Below, piece by piece: positions 11,457 through 22,300 of a DNA stretch of 58,387 nt. The translations under genes were made by a program, and so were the position numbers. How positions within the stretch are numbered: position 1 is the first letter of the stretch; each line of letters begins with the position of its first letter. The notes beneath the pieces are model-generated. The model did no database searches. It saw nothing but the letters and a program-made list of their open reading frames with translations, and was not told the DNA's origin. The stretch is from Phoronis australis (taxonomy: Eukaryota > Phoronida > Phoronidae), in assembly GCA_002633005.1 (NCBI GenBank), contig NMRA01000103.1, forward strand, positions 84,183-142,569, given 5' to 3'.

Positions 11457-11852
11457 TTACGTTCGAAGGCATGGGTGACAGTAGATGAAGTGCCACCAGT
11501 CACTGTATTTAGTGGCCACAGCTCGCGAGGTTTCTCGCTTCAAAAACGCACTTCTCGAGGGTGGCGACGGGGCACTGCGGGGAATCAACAGCGACGGTAT
11601 GGAACCCTTCTTCAGGCGTTGTTTCGCAGGGACCTTCATCAATTCAACGTACATATCTCTGTCGTAATCTGACGGCTGAAAATGCTTGCCACTGCTTTGT
11701 ACGTTGCATGAACTGGTAGCGCTGCGTTCTTCACACGAACGAGCTAGCCAAGTATGGCGAAGTGTGTCATCCTTTGGAAAGCGATGCAAGGTACCCAAAG
11801 CGCGTGTGAGACGATAATGAGTAAATCCTGGTATGCAGCAACAGCGTGGCAT
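11457..11852 (-). pseudogene. THAP-domain protein fragment, right arm of the Kolobok-like element
   Basis: From ATG at 11852 the frame codes 131 residues. It begins MPRCCCIPGFTHYRLT, then has the THAP middle LHRFPKDDTLRHTWLA, with the conserved P and W. Later HFQPSDYDRD matches the THAP 'C-x2-H-F-x-P-x-D' region, but the last Cys is not evident in this frame. The second Cys of the first pair is Phe here (F10), while the other arm keeps Cys. The zinc finger is therefore probably broken. THAP domains bind element ends in P and Kolobok elements. Confidence 0.7.
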
Positions 11853-12482
11853 GTTGACTGACTTGTAAACAAAAGCAAACGACGACCGAATTTATCACAT
11901 CCGAGGTAGAACAATGACTGACTTGACAGCTTTCACAGTCTGACTGTATGAAAAAAAATTGGGGCGAAATTCTTGCCTCCCAAAACGTCACTTCTGGAGT
12001 AGAGGACGAGAAATTAATTAAATATGTCTGGGATAATCAACAGACCTTATTTTTGCTAAAAGTGGCATGAAAAAAGGTTGCCTTCGCCTTTAATGTTTGG
12101 TAATATGGTGTTGAAGTGTGCAGGTCTGTAAATATCCTTTTATGGGAATATAGCCTCACTGTGAGACAATTTATGTTTGACAATATAGCCACACTCACAG
12201 TTTATGTTTGGTAATTTAGCCACACTGTGACAATTTTTGTTCAGTAATATAGTCACACTGTGACAGTTTTTGTTCTGTGGGTATTAGTGTGACCATAAGA
12301 TACGGTTCAGGTCCCAGACCTCGTGTTCATTAAAGAACTCAAATTTTAGTGTCAGCACCATAGCTAAAATGGTCTCTGTGTTTAGCTAATACCAAGCTGT
12401 TTTCTTCACTTAAACCAATGAAAGCACGCCTACAAATTTGTGAAACCACAACTTACATGTATGTCATTTCTGCATCTTTTTA

Positions 12483-14440
12483 TGCGCCCACATATTTATA
12501 TTTGGACGCATTATGCCGTCATCTCCATCCGTCCGTCCGTCCGGGCGGCGTCCGTCCGGCGTCCGCTACTTTATCTCCAAAACCCTTTGACATACGTTCA
12601 TGAAATTTGGCGCATATGTCCCATTCATGAATGGAACGGCATGTGCGAACTTTCGGACGGATCCGACTACCGGTCTGCCCCCTAGTGGCAATTTTAGTTT
12701 TTTACGCTTACCTTTGTATCTTCAAAAGTCCTGAACGGATTTTCATGAAATTTGGTATGTAGGCACCTATTAGTGAGATGACGCTGTCCTCCCGTTTTCA
12801 GATGGATTCGACATAGTTTGCGCCACCTAGTGGCCATTTTTAGTGTTTTCGAGTATGTTTTTGTGCGTCCACCCCTCTATCAACCAAACCGCTCAAAGGA
12901 TGATTGTGAAAATTGGCATGTATATGCTTACTATGTAGAGGACGGTTGACGATAATTTTCCGACGATTTCGACTACTGTGGCGCCTCCTAGTGGCAGTTC
13001 TGTTTTTTTTTTGCGCCTATGGCTGTATCTCCTAAACCGTTCGCAGGATCTTTACGAAATTGTGTAAGTATATTTATATGATGTTAGCAATGGAAGATGA
13101 CGACTTTTGGACGGATCCGACTACCGGTGTGTCCCCTAGTGGCCATTTTTAGTTTTTTACACTTACCTTTGTATCTTCAAAAGTCCTGAATGGATTTTCA
13201 TGAAATTTGGTATGTAGGCACCTATTAGTGAGATGACGCTATCTTCCCGTTTTCAGATGGATTCGACATAGTTTGCGCCACCTAATGGCCATTTTTACTG
13301 TTTTTGAGTCTGTATTTTTGCGTCCACCCCTCTATCAACCAAACCGCTCAAAGGATGATTGTGAAAATTGGCATGTATGTGCTTACTATAAAGAAGACAG
13401 CTGACAATGATTTTCAGACGATTTGGACTACTGTGGCGCCTCCTAGTGGCAGTTCTTTTTTGCGCCTATGGCTATATCTCCTAAACTGTTCGCAGGATCT
13501 TTACGAAATTTAATAAGTGTATTTATATGATGTTAACAGCAGACGATGACGACTTTTGGACGGATCCGCCTACCAGTGTGCCCCCTAGTGGCAATTTTAT
13601 TTTTTTACGTTTACCTCTGTATCGTCATAAGTCCTTAACGGATTTTCATGAAATTTGGTATGTAGGCACCTATTAGTGCGATGTCGCCATCCTCCCGTTT
13701 TCGGATGGATTCGACCTAGTTTGCGACACTGAGTGGCCATTTTTACTGTTTTTGAGTCTGTTTTTTGTGCGTCCACCCCTCTATCAACCAAACCGCTCTA
13801 AGTATGATTGTGAAAATTGGCATGTATGTTCTTACTATGAAGAGGACGGTTCACGCTGAATTTCCCATGACTTTGATTACTGTGGCGCCTCGTAGTGGCA
13901 GTTTTTTTTTGCACCCATTGCTGTATCTTCCAAACCGTTTGCAGGATCTTTACTAAATTTAGCAAGTGTATTTATGTGATGTTGACAATGGACGATGGCG
14001 ACTTCAGGATGATTCTGACTACCCATATGCCTCTAGTGGCAATTTTAGTATTGTACATTGACCTCTGTATTTTCATAGGTCTTCTGGTGTATACTTTGTG
14101 TTACTTCGTGACTATGAAGGAAAAGTTCCAAGTAGAAATTTGTTTCTGGCATTCTAATGCTGTGCTAATCTCGTATGTTGGTAAATTGTTTTTAATTCTA
14201 TGTTTCTGTGGTGCTTTAAGCAACTGATGTATAGGATGTGCTTGTATTATGAAGATTACTCACATTTTGCCCCTAGCCTATTGAGGAGACAATAACCATG
14301 CCTTTCCATTTTGCAAAGTACAACATACTACATATATTCCGTCTACTGGCCACTTTATGGTACCAATAAACAACCCTAGGATACCGTATACGGTGCAATT
14401 GTGGGCGCATTTCAACGCTCTGCGTTGCTCTTGTTTATGG
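12483..14440 (+). repeat. Modular AGTGGC-type dispersed repeat, longest copy
   Basis: Begins atgcgcccacatatttatat and ends tgtgggcgcatttcaacgct, giving an 11-base terminal inverted repeat ATGCGCCCACA. Inside, a module of about 450 bp repeats four times. Each module has gacggatccgactaccggtg, cccctagtggcaattttag, ttttcatgaaatttggtatg, gcgccacctagtggcc, aaccaaaccgctcaaagg and tggcgcctcctagtggcag. Several overlapping short open frames here are translations of the module and not genes. The repeat class is not recognised. Confidence 0.85.
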
Positions 14441-15493
14441 GAGTAGCCATGGCCAATTTATAATTGTTAGCATTCTGCATATGGACTACATGATAAGTCT
14501 CCACCTGTTTGGCGCAAAAATAAGTGCAATTTTTTTTCACTCTTCTAAAGTGCATATACTTATACTGCAAATTGTGGATTTTTTCTAAACTGGAGTTGCT
14601 TTTATAACAGAACAACAGTACAAAGCATGCCAGTAATAGACCAAAATTTTCCTACTCTTTATGTTTATATTTCGGTAGCAGCCCTTGGTTAACTCAAGAA
14701 TTGATTCAAAACACATTCATTGTATTTTCTGTTGGATAGCTTCATAGTCACTCATGTTCTGTGAACATGCCAAGAATTGTATAATGACACTTGACTTTCC
14801 TCAAAGTCCAACTGCTGCCTGCTGATTTGGCTATTGGACCACTTAATTATGTTGCGCCAACAGCAAAATACAATGGGGAGCATAATATGGCAGCATTATA
14901 CAAACAGTTTTAGGCTACAAGTCACATTTGTTATCCGATTTTCAACAACCTAATCACATGTACTTCAAATGTGCCTCCTTAAAAGTATTAACACATGGAT
15001 TTATAAATATTTTAGCCTCCCCCAGTGTGTTTACGATCGATCTGATTATCTTGAAAATGTCCAGGCTATCTTGAAAACGTCCAGGCGATGTTATTGCCCA
15101 CGGTTGTATGGCGTTATTGATCATTGCGTCAAATTTCAAGGTACCCGGTATGCAAACCAGTGGAGTTGCCCTATCTCTAAAAGGTGAGGGTGTCAACCGT
15201 AGATTCTTTTCATGACAGTTTCAGGCGTACAGTTATGAAGTAAAGAGCCAATAGACTCGACAAACAAATAAATTAAAACAGCATCTATAACTCGAGATGA
15301 CATGTCTCATCACCAGCATGCTAGTCTAATGGGAACCTACGGAGCGTCCAGTACCGATCTACTAATTTACTTTTTTGTCTGTTTCGTCAAGCGAGATAAC
15401 CGTGGCGACATCTTACAAAGATAGAAGCAACAGGGATGGATAGAATAGATAGATAGAATCCCAATTCTCTGTCTGAGTGGCACGTTTTTATAT
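14441..15493. other. Intergenic, nothing recognised
   Basis: AT-rich sequence after the modular repeat. No coding, transposon end or RNA gene was recognised. Short open frames at 14954-15196 on both strands lack recognisable domains. Confidence 0.5.
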
Positions 15494-15501
15494 GCTATTC
15501 T

Positions 15502-15823
15502 CAGTGGTGGATTTCGGGGGGGAGGGGGGTGTGGGGCAAGAGGCCAAGGCCCACCCTAAAATTCTTGCAGATACCATTTGGCAGTTCGGGGTGCGAATTG
15601 CTAACTAGCATATGCGCGTACCCAGGGGGGCTCGGGGGACGAATGCACAACGCATAGGCCTTTAACAAACCCCGTTTACCGTTTTCGTTTTCTTTTTTTA
15701 GTAATAAGGTCCACGAACCCAAAAATTGGATTCCCCTGTATTAGGCTGGGCGAGCGCATATGGCGAAATTCTGGTTATTCCTGTGCCCTGCCCCCCTAAC
15801 TCAAAATCCTGGATCCGCCCCTG
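15502..15823. mobile_element. hAT-like MITE (CAG...CTG ends, 5-bp duplication ATTCT)
   Basis: Ends CAGTGGTGGATTTCGGGGGG and CTGGATCCGCCCCTG, the common CAGnGGCGGAT hAT-type terminal repeat. ATTCT flanks it at 15497-15501 and 15824-15828. The 322-bp element has no transposase. The duplication length matches the 6-kb hAT element at 33685. Confidence 0.75.
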
Positions 15824-15830
15824 ATTCTGC

Positions 15831-16035
15831 AGAGGCGGATCTACAGGGGGGAGGGTTCAACCCCCGGAACAGGACCAAAATTAAAAAAACGTCGCCAGGA
15901 AAACGAAATCAGCTACAAATATCAAAGAAATCTTACACGGGAGAGGGAAACCTGCTCCCGACCTCCCCCGCTCGGCGCTACGCGCCTCGGATTCGTGCGA
16001 ATCCTAAACCTCTGAAAAAACGTAGATCTGCCGCT
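15831..16035. mobile_element. hAT-like MITE remnant next to the previous one
   Basis: Termini AGAGGCGGATCTAC and GTAGATCTGCCGCT are inverted copies with two mismatches. ATTCTGC lies directly on both sides (15824-15830, 16036-16042). When the neighbour at 15502-15823 is ignored, the left flank reads GCTATTCTGC, identical to 16033-16042, so the true duplication may be 8-10 bases. That is compatible with the classical 8-bp hAT duplication. Confidence 0.65.
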
Positions 16036-16042
16036 ATTCTGC

Positions 16043-16799
16043 GCTGAGAATATTCTCAAATAAACTGCTTTAGGGGTCTAAAGACGAAAACCAATAAAAA
16101 TGCAAAATGAAGTTTGTGTCATCGGAAAAGCCAAATTTGGGATTTAGAATCACCTATAGGCCCACAATGAACTAGGCCAGTTCCTGCAAAATGTTTACCT
16201 CACGACTCATCCAATAGACAGCGTGTTTTCTCACGCAATCAACAGTGACGGCAGGTAGACAAGTGTGTAAAATGGGTACACAACATACAGTGAGAAGCCT
16301 ACCAGCCCCTAGCGGAACAGAGCAAAAGTGCGGTACACGCCGGTGAGTTGCACATTCAGCACATTTTTTTATAACTGACCAACAGAGATGCCAAACTCAC
16401 CGAAATAAGTCATTTTTACATAGCGAATAGAAGTAATGTCTACTATTTCTTTGCTGGTTATTTTCCGGCCACGTTGGTGTAAAATATATGGTAGTCATAT
16501 TCATACCCACAATTTCAATACGCTCCGTTATCGACCTGCTGTGCTGTTGATTTCATGGCATGTTTAAATGTAGCTGCTATTTTAATTTATTTGCTTGTCT
16601 TTCGGCAATTTACTTCACAACTGTACACTGTACAGGTCCTGCGCGCGAGCGTCTGTAATGCAACAGGTAATACGTTCGCTTTTTTAATTATCTGTTCTTG
16701 TGGAGCAATTTGGGTCCCACTGAGTTGGACTTTGTCACTAAACACCGACAGACAAAGGGTTAATGGACCTGGTTGTTTTATTACTCCTCTTGGATGATG
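16043..16799. other. Intergenic, nothing recognised
   Basis: No gene, array or element end recognised. The small open frames on both strands at 16555-16808 have no domain I can name. Confidence 0.5.
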
Positions 16800-17480
16800 A
16801 ATAGTCAAGCTTTGAAAGTGCTCTGTCTCCTAGTGACAGTGTTAGTGTTTTGTGCCTCTCTCTTTAGAGTTCCCGTGAGATTTTCATCAAAATCGGCAAC
16901 CGTGTACTACGTGCCCCCTAGTGGTCATTTGGAGCCCGTTTTGGTGTCCATTTCTCTATCCGCTAAACCCCTTAAAGGATCGTTAAGAATATTGCGTTCC
17001 TGACGAGGACACCGCGCTGCATGCATTGATTTTCGAACGGGTTCTAATACTCTGTCGCCTCCTAGTGGCAATTTATGTGTTTGCGTCTGCGGCTGTGTTC
17101 TCTTAACTCTTAGTAGGATCTGTGTGAAATTTTGGCAGATATGTGTTCCTGTGGATCTGCCAATGGATGTTGAGTTTCAGAGGAAACCGATTACTGTTTT
17201 GTCCCCTACTGACAAGTTTTAGTTTTTTACCTCTGCCTCTGTATTAGGCTAGTTCCTTGATGGATTTTCATGGTCTGTACAAATTATGGGTTTTATTAAA
17301 GAGGTCACGACGCCATTCCATTTTCTGGAAGGTTCGCCATATTTCACAATGGCCAATGTTATTCCTTTTTCTACCTCTCATTAAGCGAAACCGCGCAATG
17401 GGTCATTATGAAAATTTGTTAATGTATTCCTAACGAGAAAACAACGACTGGCGGGTCCCACAACTGTGTTGCCCATTGCG
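16800..17480 (+). repeat. Modular AGTGGC-type dispersed repeat, diverged copy
   Basis: Contains ccccctagtggtcatttgga, aaccccttaaaggatcgtta, cgcctcctagtggcaattta and gattttcatggtctg. Order and strand follow the 12483-14440 copy. Ends are not clear. Confidence 0.65.
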
Positions 17481-19130
17481 CCAATTTGTTTGCGTCTGTA
17501 GGTGAACATACCTTGAATAATATGCTTACAAGGAAGTCACGCATTTCTAAAGATATGTGGGAATTTTCACCGTTCGTCCTTCTGAGTGGCTTGTACCGGC
17601 GCCGGAATCGTGTACAGTTGTCATGACCTCCATTGCCCGATGCCAGCAAGACCCAATTAAATGTAATTATTCGACCATAAACTGTATTAAACATCTCCGA
17701 CTGTACATAATGGCGAATTTTCAAAATGCATTAATCACATTTTCGTTATAAACGAACACTACGGCGGTATTCAGCTGGAAAAAAACAATCAAGTACGGTT
17801 TTCGATTTTTAAAAATCGATGAACTAATAATCTAAAAACTAGAACCATTGAGTAATATTGAAGATACCTGTAAACTACCGTGCGTATTGATATACTCGGT
17901 GGATATACAAACGCTGATCAGAGTTAACAATATCACATGGATTCATTTTTTAATAATCTTTCAATCTCTTTTAACCAGATTTTTGACCAGGAAACAGTTG
18001 TACTTAACTTGTGCCCACTCTTCAATTTTATTACTGACAAAGAACTGGAATAGTTATATAGTCAGTGCCACCGAAATTGTCCAGAGATCCCAAATCTTCA
18101 GTTTGGTTATCACCACATTTGCACTTTTGTGTATATTTTATGATTTGAGTTCTAATAAAGATTAAACTTTAATGACACGTGTAATGTTTAGTGTACCTGT
18201 AATGTGGTAAGTTTAGGGATGGGCTCACAATGAACTTAACTAATTAAGTTTAGGTGGCGATCAAAATATACCACTGTTTTGGTACTTCAAGTTTAAAACT
18301 TAAATAAAAAGTTATCAGCCCGTTCCCAGTAAGAAAAAAAAAAACAAGTGGGCAAAAGCATTAAAATTAAATAAAGAAAATCACTATGAAACTGATCGTT
18401 CTTTTGGGAAGTCGCCCTTTGTGAAGATAAACACACGTTAACCCTGTTTAGTCATTTTATAATATTTATAATGTACCAAGTTAAAACTACTCTCCAGAGT
18501 TGCAGGCTATAACTCTGCAAATGTCAGAGAAAACCAAATTGGGGGTACTAACAACAACCATTTTTAAGACAGTAATGCTAGCAATTACCTTTCCACTTCA
18601 TTAGCTCATATCTACATCAATACAAAGGGCGTGTTGAATAGGTATCGTATAAGTTGTCTGGGGCTTAGGGAATCAGAGCGGTCACCAATGTAAGCGAGAA
18701 ATTCTCCACATGATCTGCTGAACCCGGAAGGAGTTTTGTGAAATTTGACTGATGAAGCTATATGGATCTCACGAGGAATGATATAACGAGTTACCTTACT
18801 CTCAGATTGAAAGTTAGTTTTGGGGTTCTTTCCAATTCAATCCTTTGAATCAGTCTGATCTGATTAAGAAACAAGTCGAGACTAAGCGTGTATTCTGCAA
18901 ACACACTGAAGAACCTCGCAGAAAAGCAAAATCATGCAAGACCTTACGAGATATAGCCATGTATTCTAACCGCCATGTATTCCTTTTGCAAGACTACTGC
19001 GTCTACGGAACTCGGCCCACTTTTAGAAGAGGTCAAATTAAATCAAAACAGTCTTTTTAGCAGATTGCGGGTTTAAGATACCTTCCAGTGTACATTCCTG
19101 AATTCACGAAATTTGGTGGGAGAATATTTG
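17481..19130. other. Region downstream of the P450 gene, nothing firm
   Basis: No coding was recognised on either strand. It includes the 3' flank of the minus-strand P450 gene, whose polyadenylation site I could not place. AT-rich, with an A11 run near 18333. Confidence 0.5.
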
Positions 19131-19339
19131 CTAAACTTCCTTCCTGTCGATGACTGTGCACTTGAAATCATCGGGTACATTTGTGACGCCAGTGACGGCA
19201 TACCTTCGCCGCACATCAAAGGGTGTCTCGCCTTCCGGTTGGGGCTCGGCAAAGTAAAACGTAAAGTTCTGCATTAGATTGGCCAGCACCAGAAACGTTA
19301 TGTCACGTGCCATTGGTTTGCCCATGCACGAACGCTTGC
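19131..19339 (-). CDS. P450 exon 5, haem-binding cysteine and C-terminus
   Basis: Acceptor tttacag lies just above 19339 on the minus strand. The exon completes the Gly of FAVG|KRSCMG and supplies Cys435, the axial haem ligand. It continues GKPMARDITFLVLANLMQNF, the L-helix, and ends in TGA/TAA-bounded VIDRKEV at 19131. Confidence 0.93.
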
Positions 19340-22300
19340 CTGTAAATAAGAATAAACTATAAAATAATTCTGCGAACCTTAATTACACCGTAGGCCTACT
19401 TAGGATATACAGTTTACATAAGGGTTGTTCCAGCAAAATTCTAATGGGGGGGGGGGGGGGGGGNGGGGCGGCAGTTGAAATAAAAATTTATGTGTGGTTG
19501 ACTTTGAATAAAATTAAATTATGGGTGGTCTTTCTAGAAAGAAGTGTATGATTCGTTAAAAGTGGGTCATTTTTTGTCCTGTAAATGTTGACAGGTGGGC
19601 ATTTCCAACCAAACACGAACTCAACATGTTCTGAAAACAATCCAGCTCACCAAAATTCAAGAGGCAGATACCCAAAACTACACAAAAGTGGTGTCAGAAT
19701 ATAGTCTGACAGAATTTTTAGTTGTATTGTTTTGTTTTGTTATTCTGTTTGATTGGCATGACCCCTGAGTTAAGTACAATGATGATGTAATTTGTTTACT
19801 ACAGAATAGTATGGAACTTTCTAGAACTTAGACTCTAACATGACAGTGATTAATGCAACCTGGAATATTCTAGAGACTAGTACATGTTTGTAGAATGGTT
19901 GGGTAGATTCAGGAAAGTTCTAAAATGTGCTCGAATTGATGAAAAGTTCTAGAATAATGCACGGGTTTATGTTAGTCAGATCAAGTCAGTTCAAGAAAGT
20001 TTATCAGGAGAATTACAGATGAGTAGCAGTGATGAGAATCAGCAGTTACAGCGATAGTCAATAGAGAGCCAGCTATAGAGACAGCACGTTATTGAATCGA
20101 CGAGTGTAACAGTTGCTGAACGTACTGTCTCAGAAGTTCATCACAAGTCAAGGCTTCGCAGCACTGGCTGGAGCATAAACAGACATTACGTCGGACGTTT
20201 TGTTTGAGTAGGCTTGTGAACGTACGGCCGGGATTAATAAAGGATTAACTCGAACCAGTCTTCAGTCAATCGTCGCACCGAAAGCTATTAGCACCGGTCT
20301 GTAACAACCTGCGCCCACCCACACATGGGGAAAAACGTGACAAGTGGCCCCGTGGAAACATGATGAACGACACACCGGCATCAATGCCCATGCTTGGTCG
20401 GAAGTTTATCGATCACATTACCACCACTTGCACATGCCGTCTACACACTATACTTATTTGAGCTTAGCCAAGGCGGGATCGAGGTTCCTTTGATTTTGTT
20501 TAATTCGATCACTGCCCGTTTTGACAAATTGCAACTATTTAATTCAAAGGGTGGTAGCCATATTGCGTTACAGTAAACTGAAAGGGGTTTCCCAGGTTTC
20601 AACCAATAGGAATGGCTGAATGTTATGACGTCGGTTTCACTACTTACACAAATGAGAAGCCATGAGAAACGACATTAAACAGCGCTACTTTTCGTAGCAC
20701 TGTGAAATAGTCTAGCTATGGTACAGAGTGCAAAAACGTCACATATAGTCGGCATCCCGTCTGTCCGTTCAGCTGTACGTCAGTCGGTTTCTTGTCCGTC
20801 AATTATCTCAAGAACCACTTGGCGGATCATGATGAAATTTGGTATAGAGGTACTTGGCGGGTATGCGCCAGCACCAGTCGATTTTCAGATGAGTTTGGCT
20901 ACCGTGGTATCCCATGTTGGGCGTTTAGTTTTCGATAAGCCATTCCTTGTGTGTCGATTATCTCAACAAGTGCTCGAAAGACCACAATGAAATTCGATAC
21001 TGAGGTATATGGCGAGAATGTACCGGTACCAGTTAATTTTTGGACGGATTCAACTACTTTTAGTTTTTACTGCTCAAGTCATTGCTTGTCCGTCGATTAT
21101 CGTGAAACTGCTCAATGAATCATGATGACATTTGACATAGAGATAGACAGAGACAGATGGCTGGTATGCGCCGGCAACAGTCGATTTTCGGACAAAGTAA
21201 TCAGTTGGCTACTGATGTAGCACCCTTTGTTCTCCATTTTAGTTCTTGACAAGACAGATTGATTATCTCAAAAACTGCAAGGCACAACTGGATGACATTT
21301 GACACAAAGATATGTGGCATGCAGGAATGGATGCGCTGACAGAAGTCGATTTTCGTTTTAATTCGATCACCCTCCTATCCGTCGTTCATCTAAGTACTTA
21401 AAAGATCATCTTACAGGCAAATTGCTTAGAAGTGTTGTTCCTTCTTGTAGAAATTTTGAAATATTGTGCACCCCTATCATCTCAGTCCATTTGAGATGCA
21501 CAAGAAGGGTGCATACCAATATCGCTATTCACTGGAAAGCATGCGTGAATTAATTTTTATTGATTACCCGGGAGGGAGCTGATATTGTGTCTTCTGGATG
21601 ATTATGGGCTCACGAAACATTGAAGATCGAAAATATCTTAAAACAATAACACTTTTAAATTACCATGTAAAATTCAAGCATAATTTAAAAATATTATTGG
21701 TGGTTGCGTTTTATATTTCAACCTAATTAAAAATTATGGGTCATGGGTTGGAGAAATAAAAGAAAAATAGGGCAGCGGGTAAAAAATTAAAGGGCCTTCA
21801 TCCCACACCCTTTACGTTTTTTTTTGTTGCTAGAACAGCCCTAAAGAACTCTTGCAATTTGTGGCTGCTGTGTTTGCATTCGCGAACGGGCGTTTACTTC
21901 TCGCGGAATGCACGAGGCTACCATTGAAAAGGTGTTGATGTTGTCTATCTTAATTTCGACTTATGGCGTCAGACCAAAGCTGTTAATTTGCTCGAGTTAA
22001 TCTTCTTTTTCATTCAACTTTTTCATCAAGTCAATTCCGATGATTTTTCCGTTGAGAAAAAAGGCCTCTATTTTGATACCAAATTCACGCAGAAGTTAAT
22101 GAAAAGGTCTAGATTTCGCGACTTCATTGTACGAAGTATCAGGTTGTACAAATGTTGTCTATCAAAATCGCTGGTAAACATACCCACGGCAAATGGCATC
22201 CATGCCTGATTTTGCACCAATTCGCCGTCGTTGTCAAGGAATCTCTCGGGTCTGAAGACTTCCGGATCTCCCCATACCACAGGATCCCAGTGCGGCCCCA

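Larger units (their letters stand above)
10806..12089. mobile_element. Kolobok-like DNA element, TTAA target, long coding inverted arms
   Basis: Flanked by TTAA at 10802-10805 and 12090-12093. The termini AGGCGAAGGCAACC and GGTTGCCTTCGCCT are perfect inverted repeats, and the arms stay inverted for about 290-310 bases (10806-11116 against 11806-12089, with indels). TTAA target duplication plus THAP coding is the known signature of the Kolobok superfamily. At 1.28 kb no DDE transposase fits, so it is non-autonomous. Both arms carry the start of a THAP protein (separate entries). Confidence 0.85.
10770..12290. repeat. About 40-bp tandem array, split by a transposon
   Basis: Right of 12090 about four degraded units carry aatatagccacactgtgaca and gtttatgtttggtaat. 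The left flank 10779-10805 (aatatagttgcaccgtgaca then gttaa) is the same unit. The Kolobok-like element at 10806-12089 therefore landed inside one repeat unit and split the array. Confidence 0.75.

Noticed and set aside
12418-14227. Several open frames of 60-110 codons
   Set aside because: They share the same repeated peptides because they translate the modular repeat. There are no starts, domains or splice logic.
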